DNA of 64,000 nt from Paenibacillus cellulositrophicus (GTDB taxonomy: Bacteria > Bacillota > Bacilli > Paenibacillales > Paenibacillaceae). The translations under genes and the position numbers were made by a program. The notes under the pieces were generated by a model. It did no database searches, was not told the origin of the DNA, and saw only the letters and a program-made list of their open reading frames with translations. Positions 20,136-30,166 of the stretch are shown in pieces (within the stretch, counting starts at the first letter, position 1; each line of letters opens with the position of its first letter). The stretch lies in the NCBI RefSeq assembly GCF_009363095.1, contig NZ_CP045295.1, positions 1,798,001-1,862,000 on the forward strand, read 5' to 3'.

Positions 20136-20202
20136 GCAAGAAAAATAACCTTTAAACGCGGTCTGTCTTCTTTGAAGGTACGTCGATAGACGTTTTTCTT
20201 AC
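20136..20202 (-). promoter_or_regulatory. Leader inverted-repeat module (hemA copy)
   Basis: In the hemA leader GTAAGAAAAA pairs with TTTTTCTTGC (one G-U), enclosing 47 nt. The 3' half reads AGAAGACAGACCG, then TTT, GGTTA and TTTTTCTTGCAATAT, aligning base by base with the valS copy (AGATGACATTCCG, then TTT, GGCGGAAG and TTTTTCTTGCGATAT). A further eight-pair stem AATATCAG / CTGATATT lies just downstream (20090-20134). Confidence 0.5.
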
Positions 20203-20226
20203 GGTACGTTCATTAACAACGTGTTC

Positions 20227-20235
20227 ATTATATCA
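20227..20235 (-). promoter_or_regulatory. Extended -10 promoter of hemA
   Basis: TGATATAAT on the minus strand is a perfect extended -10 element (TGnTATAAT). No good -35 is seen at 17 bp. It implies a leader of roughly 190 nt. The 300-bp gap between the hemA start and the next gene holds this promoter and the leader. Confidence 0.65.
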
Positions 20236-20327
20236 CAAATGTCCTGCTCTCTCTGAACTATTTTTGAAATGTTTATGAAATTACATGTGATTTATTGTGT
20301 CACAAAGCACTGGGCTTTATACCCTCT

Positions 20328-20855
20328 TTATTGCGTTTCTTCCAGCGTCTTGGCGAGTTCTTTGCCGATTTTCTTCAACTGGCCGGCCTGCGAGGCGATC
20401 ACGTGCCCGTCCTCGCTCAGCAGCTTATCGTATACAGGCATGACACCTGCATACAGCTGGCTGTACCGAAGCAGCATGTCCTTCTCCGCGTCGGTGAGGA
20501 GGCGGTTGCCGCCGATTTGCCATTCTGTGATTACATTAACCAGATCACCGACCGGTTTAAGCGGATCGACAGCACCGTCCCCAAATGTTTTTGCCAGCCG
20601 GTCGTGAGCATACGACGCCGAATAAGCTGCCAGCTTGAGGGCGTTCAGCTCATCGGTGCGCGAACTGCCAGCCGCATCCGCAAGGGACGTTCCCAGCACC
20701 TGCATTTGAAACTGGGCCACCTCGAACAGCATCCTTTCGGCGTTCTCTCCTTCGGTATGAGGCCACATCATCCGGTATCCTTGGTAGACAAGGCTGACAA
20801 GCAGGACCAGCAGCAGACCGACAAACAGCAAATCCCTCTGTTTTCTCCTTCTCAC
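20328..20855 (-). CDS. Uncharacterised single-pass membrane protein
   Basis: Protein of 175 residues: a basic start (MRRRKQRD), one membrane helix (about 8-26), then a soluble, mainly helical domain with a net-neutral, Ala/Leu-rich composition and no recognised motif. The orientation suggests the soluble part is outside the cytoplasm. The start is taken as GTG at 20853-20855, 11 bases after AGGGAGG; a longer frame has no ribosome-binding site and overlaps the speD terminator. Its place between ysxC and hemA matches ysxD of Bacillus subtilis, but homology cannot be judged here. Function unknown. Confidence 0.7.
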   Translation of the reverse strand: MRRRKQRDLLFVGLLLVLLVSLVYQGYRMMWPHTEGENAERMLFEVAQFQMQVLGTSLADAAGSSRTDELNALKLAAYSASYAHDRLAKTFGDGAVDPLKPVGDLVNVITEWQIGGNRLLTDAEKDMLLRYSQLYAGVMPVYDKLLSEDGHVIASQAGQLKKIGKELAKTLEETQ

Positions 20856-20917
20856 GCTTAAGCGAACCTCCCTGTTAACAAGCTTACTACTCATTGTATG
20901 GGGGTTCAAAAAAACAA

Positions 20918-20943
20918 ATAACCATGGAGATGTCCATGGTTAT
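20918..20943 (-). terminator. Rho-independent terminator of speD
   Basis: Perfect eleven-pair stem ATAACCATGGA / TCCATGGTTAT with a four-base loop, followed on the minus strand by TTGTTTTTTT, 30 bp past the speD stop. Confidence 0.93.
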
Positions 20944-20973
20944 GATTTAGATATCGTTATTCGTGCCGCGAAG

Positions 20974-21372
20974 TTACACCAGCTCGGTCTGTTTCAGTTC
21001 AGGGGTTTCTACCGTCAATTCACCCAAACCGCGCACCAGTTTCTTGGCGTAAGTTTTCTCAGGTTTCAATACGGATACCAGGTAATCAATGGCCAACTGT
21101 GGATCTACCGTCTCACCGCAAGTGTAGCAGTCGATCGCTGCGAATCCTCTCTCAGGATACGTGTGGATCGAGAGGTGGCTTTCTGACAACAATACGAGTA
21201 CTGTAGCGCCTTGTGGTTCAAACTGCTTGGATTGTACCGACATGACTGTAGCACCGCATGCTTCGGCTGCCTCAACCATTTGAGCCTGCAGAAATTCCGC
21301 GTCATTCAGCATGTCAAAATCTACACCCCAAGTATCAACAGCAACGTGTCTTCCGAAAGTTGAATATTCCAT
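20974..21372 (-). CDS. speD: S-adenosylmethionine decarboxylase proenzyme
   Basis: Provides decarboxylated SAM for spermidine synthesis. The 132-residue proenzyme self-cleaves between about E64 and S65 in LLSESHLSIHTYPE, giving the pyruvoyl cofactor; H70 and C85 (DCYTCG) are the usual catalytic partners. This is the short prokaryotic class 1b form. The ATG at 21370-21372 follows GGGGGA; a longer frame is not conserved. It stands alone between two terminators, so it is monocistronic. Its leader appears folded (21422-21497). Confidence 0.95.
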   Translation of the reverse strand: MEYSTFGRHVAVDTWGVDFDMLNDAEFLQAQMVEAAEACGATVMSVQSKQFEPQGATVLVLLSESHLSIHTYPERGFAAIDCYTCGETVDPQLAIDYLVSVLKPEKTYAKKLVRGLGELTVETPELKQTELV

Positions 21373-21421
21373 CCTTCGGTTCCCCCTTCCTAGGAATAAA
21401 ATGTTTGAAAATTTCATCCGC

Positions 21422-21497
21422 TAGGACCTACGTCATTCACTTCCCGAGGGAATAATCTCTCGCAACATTCAATGTCCTGAGTGAATCCTGGTTCCTA
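21422..21497 (-). promoter_or_regulatory. Candidate structured leader of speD
   Basis: On the minus strand TAGGAACC pairs with GGTCCTA (one bulge) and ATTCACT with AGTGAAT, enclosing two small hairpins, ACATT-G-AATGT and CGAG / CTCG. This makes a multibranch structure 50 nt before the speD start. TTTTTA and TATATA at 17 bp lie just upstream as a possible promoter. No known riboswitch is recognised. Confidence 0.4.
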
Positions 21498-21637
21498 TAT
21501 AATTCTTTTCAACGAGATTAAAAATAACATCTATCCGCCCTAATTGCAACCCTTTTTTATCCTTTGCAAATATTTATTTTTAGCCACTCATCCCCGCGTC
21601 ACCCGACCCGTTTTACCGGGCGTTTGAGACATAAAAA

Positions 21638-21662
21638 GAACCCTTCGGTTACCGAAGGGTTC
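21638..21662 (-). terminator. Rho-independent terminator of the 21681-22268 gene
   Basis: Perfect eleven-pair stem GAACCCTTCGG / CCGAAGGGTTC, loop three bases, followed on the minus strand by TTTTTAT. Confidence 0.93.
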
Positions 21663-21680
21663 TCTTTCTCCGAGGCCATC

Positions 21681-22268
21681 TCAAGCCTCAAGTGCAAACC
21701 ATTTATGTGTGGTGAGGCGCAGTTTCTGGTCAATGACAGCAATCTGTTCAGGGGTCACCGCTTTGTTCCGTTCATCGAGCCAAAAATTAATATCCTGGTA
21801 CAAACGGGATATTTCCTGTTCGACCTCGGTGAGCTGGAACATCCGCTGGAGTTCTCCGGCCGTATGCTTATATTCATACACCAGCTTACTCTGGGAAGTC
21901 GTAACTTCCGCAATTTTGCGAACCGAGCCTTTTTCATAATAATACATCATCGTGAATCCTTGATAAATGCGATTGACGATTCCGTCTCCTTTGCAGGCGA
22001 CGAACAGTTTGCGGACCGCGTTTGTCAGATGAGGGTTCACCAAGCGGCAAGACAATTCACAGATGTATAACGAACCTTTACGCTCCAGAGGGAGATGAAC
22101 CGCCTCGCCGCTTTCGTCTTCAAGCACAATTTCTTGTCCTCCGCCGTCCAGTACTTTCACATAAGGATGCACATGACAGCTTTCCGCCGAATGCAAAAAT
22201 TGGTTCAATTGCTGCTCCGTCATTTGTAAAGTAGTTTGAACATACTCTGTGGCTAACCGCTGAGCCAT
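21681..22268 (-). CDS. Conserved protein of unknown function
   Basis: Protein of 195 residues, soluble, with no signal peptide or membrane helix. It seems to have a beta-rich N-terminal half (up to about 110) and a helical C-terminal half with charged helices (ELQRMFQLTEVEQEISRLYQDINFW). No catalytic motif is recognised. The ATG at 22266-22268 follows GAGGAG with a six-base spacer. It is monocistronic, with its own promoter (TATAAT at 22416-22421) and terminator. Its leader shares TTTTTCTTGCGAT with the valS and hemA leaders, which hints at a housekeeping role, but no function can be assigned. Confidence 0.8.
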   Translation of the reverse strand: MAQRLATEYVQTTLQMTEQQLNQFLHSAESCHVHPYVKVLDGGGQEIVLEDESGEAVHLPLERKGSLYICELSCRLVNPHLTNAVRKLFVACKGDGIVNRIYQGFTMMYYYEKGSVRKIAEVTTSQSKLVYEYKHTAGELQRMFQLTEVEQEISRLYQDINFWLDERNKAVTPEQIAVIDQKLRLTTHKWFALEA

Positions 22269-22333
22269 AAAAATCTCCTCAATTCTTTTTTATGATTACA
22301 GAACGATGTGCTCCAGCACGGTTCGATTCTATA

Positions 22334-22421
22334 ATCGCAAGAAAAATTTCCGCCGGACATGGCGGGTGAAGATTGTTAAAGGCACTCAAGGCCTCTTTAA
22401 ACAACCTTTAGTATTATTATA
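22334..22421 (-). promoter_or_regulatory. Promoter and leader with third copy of the shared motif
   Basis: TATAAT at 22416-22421 (minus), then CCGCC / GGCGG as a small hairpin directly followed by AAATTTTTCTTGCGAT (22334-22349). Twenty bases, GGCGGAAnTTTTTCTTGCGAT, are almost identical to the valS leader. The 334-bp gap 22269-22602 holds this leader; nothing else is seen in its ysxC-proximal half. Confidence 0.5.
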
Positions 22422-22602
22422 CAGCACATCCTCGAGCATTGGCTTGCTGAGCGAACCATGAATTTCCTTCATATTTCATAAAATAACGGATTAAACCGGA
22501 TTGTAGCCGAAAAATCTTATGGGATGCTCACTTTCCTCCCGCGAAAAGTCGGAATCCCTATAGTATACAGCGAATTTATCGCATTTACGTTAGGTTGAGG
22601 CG

Positions 22603-23247
22603 TTACGGGTTCTCCTGCTGCTGCCCTTCCTGCGGGACCGCACCTGACTGCGAAGAATCGCTGCTTTCTACAAAAGACTGGATCACAGCCCATAACTCTT
22701 CTTTACCCACACCCAGCTCCGAAGAAAACATGACGAACAAATCAGTGCTGCGGAGAAGGAGACTCTCCTTCATTTGCTTTACGTGTTTCTGCCAGCGGCT
22801 CTTAGGTATTTTATCCGCTTTCGTAGCCACGACGCAGATCGGGATGTCATAATGCTGAAGCCAGTCATACATCATGACATCATCCTTGGTCGGCGGGTGG
22901 CGAAGATCCACCACCATGAGAACCAGCTTCAGCGTCTGCCGCTCCAGCATGTATTTCTCAATCATCTTGCCCCAGGCCGCCCGCTGCGTCTTGGACACTT
23001 TGGCGTAGCCGTACCCTGGGAAGTCCACAAAATACAAAGCCTCATTAATACGATAGTAGTTCATATGCTGGGTTTTGCCCGGGGTCGAGCTTGTTCTCGC
23101 CAGGTTCTTCCGATTGATCATCCGGTTGATGAGCGAGGACTTGCCGACATTGGAACGCCCTGCCAGAGCAATCTCCGGCAAGGCGTCCACAGGATATTGG
23201 TCAGGGCCGACGGCGCTGATAATAAATTCTGCATTCGTAACTTTCAT
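22603..23247 (-). CDS. ysxC: Ribosome biogenesis GTP-binding protein YsxC/EngB
   Basis: Essential GTPase acting late in assembly of the large ribosomal subunit. The 214-residue protein has the G1 loop GRSNVGKSS at 30-38, the G2 region [10 protein letters not shown]3 DFPGYGYA, G4 TKADK and a short Gln/Ser-rich tail. The ATG at 23245-23247 follows GAGGG with a long spacer. It starts 18 bp after lon on the same strand, the lonA-ysxC pair known in Bacillus subtilis. Confidence 0.95.
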   Translation of the reverse strand: MKVTNAEFIISAVGPDQYPVDALPEIALAGRSNVGKSSLINRMINRKNLARTSSTPGKTQHMNYYRINEALYFVDFPGYGYAKVSKTQRAAWGKMIEKYMLERQTLKLVLMVVDLRHPPTKDDVMMYDWLQHYDIPICVVATKADKIPKSRWQKHVKQMKESLLLRSTDLFVMFSSELGVGKEELWAVIQSFVESSDSSQSGAVPQEGQQQENP

Positions 23248-23264
23248 GTTAAATAAAACCCTCT

Positions 23265-25601
23265 CTAGTGCACTCCCGCCTGCTCCACCAGTGCATGCTT
23301 CAGCACCTGGTCCATATGGGACACCGGAACAAACTCCACTTCTTCTTTGACACTGTCCGGAATCTCGCGCAGATCCCGCTCGTTGTCTTTGGGGAGCAGT
23401 ATTTTTTTGTAGCCGGCGCGGTGCGCAGCCAGCGATTTCTCCTTCAGTCCGCCGATCGGCAGCACCCGGCCGCGCAGGGTGATTTCACCGGTCATGGCGA
23501 TGTCTTTGGAGACATGTTTCTTGGTCAGGGCCGACACGAGGGCCGTGGCAATCGTAATGCCTGCCGAAGGTCCATCTTTCGGAATCGCCCCTTCAGGGAT
23601 ATGAATATGGATATCATTTTTCTCATGAAAATCGGGGTCGATGCCAAGCTCATCGGCTTTGGCGCGCGTGTAGCTGAAAGCGGCCTGCGCCGATTCCTTC
23701 ATCACGTCCCCTAATTGGCCAGTCAGGGTCAGCTTGCCGGATCCCGGCACGACCGTGACTTCGACCATCAATGTTACGCCGCCGACCTCGGTCCAGGCCA
23801 GGCCGGTTACCGCACCAATCTGATCCTCGAGATCGGCCACGCCATATCTAAAGTTCGGGCTGCCTAAATAGTCCTTGACCTCGTCCGGCTCAATGGTAAT
23901 CTTATCGATCTCTTCAGATACGATGATCTTCGCAGCCTTCCGACACAACGCCGCGACCTGCTGCTCCAGGTTCCGTACGCCGGATTCCCGGGTGTACTCG
24001 CGGACCACTTTCATGAGCGCCTCTTCCCCGATCTCCAGCTGGTCTTCGTTCAGGCCATGCTCCCGTTTCTGCTTCGGCAGCAGATAGCGCATGGCGATTT
24101 GAAGCTTCTCCAGTTCCGTATAACCCGGGATGTTGAGCACTTCCATCCGGTCCAGCAGCGGACGCGGAATATTATGAATGGCATTCGCCGTCGTAATAAA
24201 CATTACCTGGGACAAGTCGAACGGAATCTCGATAAAATGGTCGCTGAACGTATTGTTCTGCTCCGGATCGAGCACCTCCAGCAGCGCCGAAGACGGGTCT
24301 CCTCGGAAATCCGAAGCCATCTTGTCGATCTCATCCAGCAGGAACACCGGGTTCAGTGCACCCGCGTTCTTCATTCCCTGGATAATCCGCCCCGGCATCG
24401 CTCCCACATAGGTGCGCCGGTGACCGCGGATTTCCGCTTCATCCCGCACGCCCCCGAGCGAAATCCGGACAAACTTTCGGTTCAGCGATTTGGCGATCGA
24501 CCGGGCAAGCGAAGTTTTACCAACGCCCGGAGGTCCGACCAGGCACAGAATCGGCCCTTTCATCTTCTTCACCAGCTTCTGAACGGCCAGGTATTCGAGT
24601 ACGCGCTCCTTCGGCTTGTCGAGGCTGTAATGATCCTCGTCGAGCACCTGCTCCGCCTTATGGATATCCAGATCGTCCTCGGTCTTAGCCGACCAGGGAA
24701 GGCCAAGCAGCCAATCGAGATAATTGCGGATCACGCCGCCTTCCGCCGAGCTTGCAGGCATTTTCTCGAGACGGTCGATTTCTTTCTCCACCTTCTCTTT
24801 GACCCTTTCGGGAAGCTCCTGCTTGTTCATCTGCTCACGCAGCTCTTCGACTTCTCCGGCGCGGCCTTCTTTCTCGCCCAGCTCCTTCTGAATCGCCTTC
24901 ATCTGTTCGCGCAAATAATATTCTTTCTGCGTCTTTTCCATCTGCTTCTTGACGCGCTGGTTAATTTTGCGCTCCAGCTCCAGCACTTCGCGTTCGTTAT
25001 TCAGAATATCGAGGAGCTTCTCGAGCCGTTTGCCAACGTCGACGGTCTCCAGAATATCCTGCTTATCCTTGATCTTTAACGACAGATGGCTCGTAATGAC
25101 GTCGGCCAGCCTGCCGGGTTCGTCGATATCGGACACCGCGGCAAGCGTCTCGGGCGTTACCTTCTTCGATAAATTAATATAGTGCTCGAATTGACTGAGT
25201 ACCGTACGCATCAGTGCATCCACTTCAGGATCGTCGCTGTCTTCCTCCTTCAGCTCGCGGGCAATGACTTCGTAATATTCTTCATTGTCCGTGTACTGAA
25301 TGATCTCGGCGCGCTCCATCCCTTCTACCAGCACCCGGATGGTGCCGTTCGGAAGCTTCAGCATCTGTCTGACGTTGGCGACTGTGCCAACCCGGAAAAT
25401 ATCTTCCTGCGTTGGTTCTTCTATGTTCACCTCAGACTGAGAACAAAGGAGAATCAAATTATCTTCCACCATTGCTTTTTCCAGCGCTTTGACCGATTTC
25501 TCCCGGCCTACATCGAGATGCAGAACCATGCTCGGGTAGACTAGAAGGCCTCGCAAAGGCAGTAAAGGAAACCGGCGGCCTTTTAATTTACTGGGCCCCA
25601 T
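23265..25601 (-). CDS. lon: ATP-dependent protease Lon
   Basis: Cytoplasmic hexameric AAA+ serine protease degrading damaged and regulatory proteins. The 778-residue protein has an N-terminal substrate domain (1-210), a coiled coil, Walker A GPPGVGKT at 356-363, Walker B FLLDEIDK, and the protease dyad S679 (PKDGPSAG) and K722 (GGLKEKS), the same numbering as Escherichia coli Lon. The ATG at 25599-25601 follows GGAGGTG with seven bases. It forms a unit with ysxC. Confidence 0.97.
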   Translation of the reverse strand: MGPSKLKGRRFPLLPLRGLLVYPSMVLHLDVGREKSVKALEKAMVEDNLILLCSQSEVNIEEPTQEDIFRVGTVANVRQMLKLPNGTIRVLVEGMERAEIIQYTDNEEYYEVIARELKEEDSDDPEVDALMRTVLSQFEHYINLSKKVTPETLAAVSDIDEPGRLADVITSHLSLKIKDKQDILETVDVGKRLEKLLDILNNEREVLELERKINQRVKKQMEKTQKEYYLREQMKAIQKELGEKEGRAGEVEELREQMNKQELPERVKEKVEKEIDRLEKMPASSAEGGVIRNYLDWLLGLPWSAKTEDDLDIHKAEQVLDEDHYSLDKPKERVLEYLAVQKLVKKMKGPILCLVGPPGVGKTSLARSIAKSLNRKFVRISLGGVRDEAEIRGHRRTYVGAMPGRIIQGMKNAGALNPVFLLDEIDKMASDFRGDPSSALLEVLDPEQNNTFSDHFIEIPFDLSQVMFITTANAIHNIPRPLLDRMEVLNIPGYTELEKLQIAMRYLLPKQKREHGLNEDQLEIGEEALMKVVREYTRESGVRNLEQQVAALCRKAAKIIVSEEIDKITIEPDEVKDYLGSPNFRYGVADLEDQIGAVTGLAWTEVGGVTLMVEVTVVPGSGKLTLTGQLGDVMKESAQAAFSYTRAKADELGIDPDFHEKNDIHIHIPEGAIPKDGPSAGITIATALVSALTKKHVSKDIAMTGEITLRGRVLPIGGLKEKSLAAHRAGYKKILLPKDNERDLREIPDSVKEEVEFVPVSHMDQVLKHALVEQAGVH

Positions 25602-25691
25602 CGCTTTTGCACCTCCAGCCGTTCTCAGGGTTATGACATTCGATTTTATTTTAGCAAATGTTCACATAAAACACCAATCTTTGTAGCCTGA

Positions 25692-27446
25692 TCAGCAGGA
25701 GCCGGCATCCGTTATTTGGCTGTTACGTGCAGGCTTGGCATGCAGGAAGGAAGCTGAAGCTGCCGGGAATGTCTCCGGGGCCGCGCTGGGTTCGATCGTT
25801 TCCTCTGCGCTGCTGTCGACTTGGCGGTCCAGCTCGCTTCCGAAAATATGCCCGAACGCTTCCTGGATCGACTCCACCGGAATGACGCGCAGACCGTTCA
25901 AATCCTCGAACAGAGTCTGCCAATTTTCCTTCGGAATGATCACTGTCGTCGCTCCTGCCTGGAAGGCCGCCTCGACTTTGGCGATAACGCCCCCGATTGG
26001 CTTCACTTTACCGTGAATGCTGATTTCGCCCGTCATGGCCAGTCGATTGTCCACCGGCAGCCCTTTCATCGCCGAAACGATGGCGGTAGCCATGGCAACG
26101 CCGGCAGATGGACCGTCAATCGGCGTTCCTCCAGGGAAATTGATATGCAGATCGTAATCGCCCGGCGAAAGACCCATAGAGCGCAGAACGGTAAGCACGT
26201 TTTCGATGGACCCCTTCGCCATGCTCTTGCGGCGCAGCGTTCTGGAGCTGCCCCCGCCGATTTCTTCCTCTTCGACGACCCCGGTAATATTGTAGATACC
26301 TTGTCCTTTGGCGACAGGAACGGCAGTCACCTCGATTTCAAGCAGCGCACCCATGTTCGGACCGTACACGGCAAGGCCGTTGACCAGGCCAACCTGCGGA
26401 CGCTCCGGAACCTTCCGGTCCGGACGGGGTTGAAGCTGGCTGCTGCTTGCTACCCATTCGACGTCGGAAGCCGACAGGGAGTCCCTTTTTTCCGTCAAGG
26501 CCAAGCCTGCTGCCAGCTGAATGATATTGACCGCCTCGCGTCCGTTGGTGGCATATTGCTTCACAACCTCGACCGCCTCCGGGCATGGCTTCAGACCGAT
26601 CTTTTGAATCGCATCCTCCGCAATGCGGCTGATCTCTTCAGGAAGCAGCGGGCGGAAAAAGATTTCCATACAGCGCGAACGCAGCGCCGGCGGAATTTCC
26701 TGCGGCGAGCGTGTCGTTGCCCCAACCAGACGAAAATCAGCCGGAAGGCCGTTCTGGAAAATATCGTGCACATAGGCCGGAGTGTTGCTGTCCTCCGAAT
26801 TATAGTATGCACTTTCGAGTAGGACCTTACGGTCCTCCAGTACTTTTAACAATTTATTCATTTGGATCGGATGCAATTCCCCAATCTCGTCGACAAACAA
26901 AATTCCCCCGTGCGCTTTCGTAACCGCACCTGGTTTAGGCTGAGGAATGCCAGCGACGCCCATGGAGCCCGCCCCCTGATAGATCGGGTCATGGACCGAT
27001 CCGATTAATGGATCGGCAATCCCCCGTTCATCGAAACGGGCGGTGGTCGCATCGATTTCGGTAAATTTGGCGTCGGCTTTAAATGGCGAGGCCGGATTTT
27101 TTTTAGCCTCCTCCATCACGACCCGGGCGGCTGCGGTTTTCCCGACTCCCGGTGGCCCATAGATAATGACATGCTGCGGATTCCCGCTGCACAGCGCGGC
27201 CTTCAGCGCACGAAGCCCGTCCTTCTGTCCAACGATATCCTGCAGCGACTGCGGTCTCGTTTTTTCGGCCAGCGGCTTGGTCAGCGAAACCGAACGCAGC
27301 TTGCGCAGCTTATCCATCTCTTTGCGTGATTCCCGATCCACCGCGGTGCGGTTCGTCTTCTGCCCGCGGAGCAAATTCCAAAAATAGACGCCGATGATGA
27401 TCGCAAAGAAAAATTGTACCAGCATCATAATCATGGTTAAATCCAT
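25692..27446 (-). CDS. lonB: LonB-type ATP-dependent protease, membrane-anchored
   Basis: A 584-residue Lon-related protease without the long N-terminal substrate domain. It starts with one membrane helix (about 4-24), then an AAA+ domain ([13 protein letters not shown], Walker B ILFVDEIGE) and a C-terminal Lon protease domain with the serine in GTPIDGPSAG and the lysine in GGVIAKVEAA. A Ser/Ala-rich tail of about 45 residues ends in GSC. In Bacillus subtilis LonB is made in the forespore under sigma-F and helps silence late factors; the neighbour lonA is shared. The ATG at 27444-27446 follows GGGAGGG. Confidence 0.93.
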   Translation of the reverse strand: MDLTMIMMLVQFFFAIIIGVYFWNLLRGQKTNRTAVDRESRKEMDKLRKLRSVSLTKPLAEKTRPQSLQDIVGQKDGLRALKAALCSGNPQHVIIYGPPGVGKTAAARVVMEEAKKNPASPFKADAKFTEIDATTARFDERGIADPLIGSVHDPIYQGAGSMGVAGIPQPKPGAVTKAHGGILFVDEIGELHPIQMNKLLKVLEDRKVLLESAYYNSEDSNTPAYVHDIFQNGLPADFRLVGATTRSPQEIPPALRSRCMEIFFRPLLPEEISRIAEDAIQKIGLKPCPEAVEVVKQYATNGREAVNIIQLAAGLALTEKRDSLSASDVEWVASSSQLQPRPDRKVPERPQVGLVNGLAVYGPNMGALLEIEVTAVPVAKGQGIYNITGVVEEEEIGGGSSRTLRRKSMAKGSIENVLTVLRSMGLSPGDYDLHINFPGGTPIDGPSAGVAMATAIVSAMKGLPVDNRLAMTGEISIHGKVKPIGGVIAKVEAAFQAGATTVIIPKENWQTLFEDLNGLRVIPVESIQEAFGHIFGSELDRQVDSSAEETIEPSAAPETFPAASASFLHAKPARNSQITDAGSC

Positions 27447-27634
27447 AGTAAATCCCTCCCGATTCTCAGTTCAGTGGCTTCTCCTCCGGCATGGTTTTAG
27501 ATTGATAAATCATCTTGCCGGAAATAGGTTCGTTAGCCTGATACATGGTAGTATAGCCTTTTCACCCATGAGTAAACGGGATGGGCCGGGTTTTTTGCAT
27601 CTTTTTTGGAAATTGTCCGCCCACATTCAAAAAA

Positions 27635-27670
27635 GAAGCCGCAGCACTGCATAAGCAGGACTGCGGCTTC
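27635..27670 (-). terminator. Rho-independent terminator of ispG
   Basis: Stem GAAGCCGCAG / CTGCGGCTTC with an inner CTGC / GCAG, followed on the minus strand by TTTTTT, 12 bp past the ispG stop. Confidence 0.92.
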
Positions 27671-27681
27671 TTACGGCAAAA

Positions 27682-28779
27682 TTAGTGTTTGCGCCCCGGG
27701 ATCGTTCCGGTTTCTTCGTATACTTTGACGATGCTGTCGATTTCCTTCTTCAATTCGTCCACCATCTCGGCTTCCGGCACTTTGCGGATCATCTCTCCGT
27801 AACGGAAAAGGAGTCCTTCGCCGCGACCGCCGGCGATGCCGATGTCCGCTTCACGCGCTTCGCCCGGACCGTTGACCGCACAGCCAAGCACGGACACTTT
27901 AATCGGCACTTTCAGCTGGGAGATGTAGGCTTCCACTTCGTTGGCGATGGAGAACAAGTCGATGTCCAGCCGCCCGCAGGTCGGACAGGACACGAGCGTT
28001 GCGGCGTTCGAAATCAGACCGAAGGTCTTGAGCAGCTCGCGCGCCACTTTGACTTCTTCCACCGGATCTGCGCTCAGGGAAATACGCACGGTGCTGCCGA
28101 TGCCCATCGAGAGCAGGGCACCGATGCCCGCCGAGCTTTTGATCGTACCAGAGAACAGCGTTCCCGATTCGGTAATACCAAGGTGCAGCGGATAAGGAAT
28201 CACTTCGGCCGCCTTACGGTAAGCTTCGATGGCCATCGGCACGTCGGATGCTTTCAGAGACACGATAATATCGTGGAAGTCGAGCTCTTCCAAAATGCCT
28301 ATGTGATATAGGGCACTTTCCACCATAGCTTCAGGCGTCGGATACCCGTATTTCTCCAGCAGATGAGCTTCAAGCGAACCGGCGTTGACGCCGATCCGGA
28401 TCGGAATTCCGCGCTCTTTACAAGCCCGGACGACCGCTTCCACCTTCTCCCGGCTGCCGATATTGCCTGGGTTGATCCGGACTTTATCGATGCCGTTCTC
28501 GATGGCTTTCAGCGCCAGCTGGTAGTTAAAATGAATATCCGCAACGAGCGGAATATGAATGCGTTTCTTGATCTCTTTAATGGCTTCCGCCGCTTCCACA
28601 TTGTTGACCGTCACCCGGACAATCTGGCAGCCCGCTTCTTCGAGCCGAAGGATTTCCGCCACCGTGGCTTCCACGTTAGCGGTCTTCGTCGTACACATGC
28701 TTTGGATAATGACTTCGTTGTTACCGCCAATCGTCAAATTACCGACCTTGACCGGCCGTGTGTCTTGTCTCAAAAACAT
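27682..28779 (-). CDS. ispG: (E)-4-hydroxy-3-methylbut-2-enyl-diphosphate synthase
   Basis: Iron-sulphur enzyme of the MEP isoprenoid pathway, converting MEcPP to HMBPP. The 365-residue protein is the two-domain bacterial form: a TIM barrel (1-245), then the cluster domain with C265, C268 and C300 (SCPTCGR and [10 protein letters not shown]) and the fourth ligand E307. The ATG at 28777-28779 follows GGGAGAG; an upstream start eight codons away is unlikely. It lies between clpX and lonB, an insertion compared with Bacillus subtilis, where clpX is followed directly by lonB. Confidence 0.96.
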   Translation of the reverse strand: MFLRQDTRPVKVGNLTIGGNNEVIIQSMCTTKTANVEATVAEILRLEEAGCQIVRVTVNNVEAAEAIKEIKKRIHIPLVADIHFNYQLALKAIENGIDKVRINPGNIGSREKVEAVVRACKERGIPIRIGVNAGSLEAHLLEKYGYPTPEAMVESALYHIGILEELDFHDIIVSLKASDVPMAIEAYRKAAEVIPYPLHLGITESGTLFSGTIKSSAGIGALLSMGIGSTVRISLSADPVEEVKVARELLKTFGLISNAATLVSCPTCGRLDIDLFSIANEVEAYISQLKVPIKVSVLGCAVNGPGEAREADIGIAGGRGEGLLFRYGEMIRKVPEAEMVDELKKEIDSIVKVYEETGTIPGRKH

Positions 28780-28897
28780 GATTGTTCTCTCCCATAACGC
28801 CAAGACTCCACCCCGTCCCCGCGAAGCAAGCGGCAGGGCGGAAGTGGAGAATCGGCACCTAAATTTGGGAAAATGGCATCTGTTTTACAACAACAGA

Positions 28898-30154
28898 TTA
28901 CGCACTTTCCTCTTGTTTTTTATCTTTTTTGCTGATCAATTCCGGAATCATCTTCTCTTTGACAACCTGCTCCGTAATGATGCAGTCCTTGATATCCTCG
29001 CGGGAAGGAACTTCATACATTACGTCCAGCATGATGCCTTCAATGATGGCCCGGAGTCCGCGGGCACCCGTATTGCGTTTGATCGCTTCGCGGGCAATCG
29101 CTTCAAGGGCTTCCGGCTCGAATTTCAGCGTTACGTTATCCATTTCGAGCAGTTTCTGATACTGCTTCGTCAGCGCGTTCTTCGGCTCGGACAGAATACG
29201 CACCAGCGTCTTCTCATCGAGCGGCTCCAGCGTCGAAATGATCGGCAGACGTCCCACGAATTCAGGGATCAGGCCGAATTTCAGCAGGTCTTCCGGAAGA
29301 ACCAGACCGAGGTATTCACCCGGTTTCAGATCTTTCTGGTTGTCGGTACCCGCGTTAAAGCCGATAACTTTCTTGCCGATCCGGCGCTTGATCATTTGCT
29401 CCAGGCCGTCAAAGGCACCGCCGCAAATAAACAGGATGTTCGTCGTATCGATTTGGATAAACTCCTGGTGCGGATGCTTGCGCCCGCCTTGCGGCGGAAC
29501 CGAAGCGACCGTTCCTTCCAGGATTTTCAGCAGCGCCTGCTGTACCCCTTCACCCGATACGTCACGGGTAATCGAAGGGTTTTCAGATTTACGTGCCACC
29601 TTGTCGATTTCGTCGATATAGATAATGCCGCGTTCGGCTTTTTCCACGTCGTAATCGGCTGCTTGAATCAGCTTCAGCAGGATGTTCTCTACGTCCTCAC
29701 CCACGTACCCGGCTTCCGTAAGGGAAGTCGCGTCGGCAATGGCGAACGGAACGTTCAAAATTTTGGCCATCGTCTGGGCAAGCAGTGTCTTACCCGAACC
29801 GGTTGGACCCAAAAGCAGGATGTTACTCTTCTGAAGCTCGACGTCTTCAATTTTGCTGCCGGTATTGATCCGTTTGTAGTGGTTGTACACGGCAACGGAC
29901 AGCGATTTCTTCGCTTGTTCTTGACCGATGATATACTGGTCCAAAATATCGCAGATTTCCTTCGGTTTCGGAATATCCTTCAGATCCAGCTCTTCCTCAT
30001 GTCCGAGCTCTTCCTCCACGATCTCAGTGCAGAGCTCGATACATTCGTCACATATATAGACACCGGGGCCAGCAACAAGTTTGCGCACTTGCTCCTGGGA
30101 TTTCCCGCAAAAAGAGCACTTCAGCTGCCCTTTTTCATCGTTAAATTTAAACAT
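28898..30154 (-). CDS. clpX: ATP-dependent Clp protease ATPase subunit ClpX
   Basis: Unfoldase that feeds substrates to ClpP. The 418-residue protein has an N-terminal zinc-binding domain (C13, C16, C35, C38), Walker A GPTGSGKT, Walker [10 protein letters not shown], sensor regions and the IGF-type ClpP-binding loop (KKVIGFNAG). The ATG at 30152-30154 follows AAAGGGGTG. It starts 12 bp after clpP, so the two subunits of the protease are made from one transcript. A 118-bp gap with no terminator leads to ispG. Confidence 0.97.
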   Translation of the reverse strand: MFKFNDEKGQLKCSFCGKSQEQVRKLVAGPGVYICDECIELCTEIVEEELGHEEELDLKDIPKPKEICDILDQYIIGQEQAKKSLSVAVYNHYKRINTGSKIEDVELQKSNILLLGPTGSGKTLLAQTMAKILNVPFAIADATSLTEAGYVGEDVENILLKLIQAADYDVEKAERGIIYIDEIDKVARKSENPSITRDVSGEGVQQALLKILEGTVASVPPQGGRKHPHQEFIQIDTTNILFICGGAFDGLEQMIKRRIGKKVIGFNAGTDNQKDLKPGEYLGLVLPEDLLKFGLIPEFVGRLPIISTLEPLDEKTLVRILSEPKNALTKQYQKLLEMDNVTLKFEPEALEAIAREAIKRNTGARGLRAIIEGIMLDVMYEVPSREDIKDCIITEQVVKEKMIPELISKKDKKQEESA

Positions 30155-30166
30155 GTAAACACCCCT

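Noticed and set aside
27447..27600. Sigma-F promoter of lonB
   Set aside because: Expected from Bacillus subtilis, but no convincing -35/-10 pair was seen.
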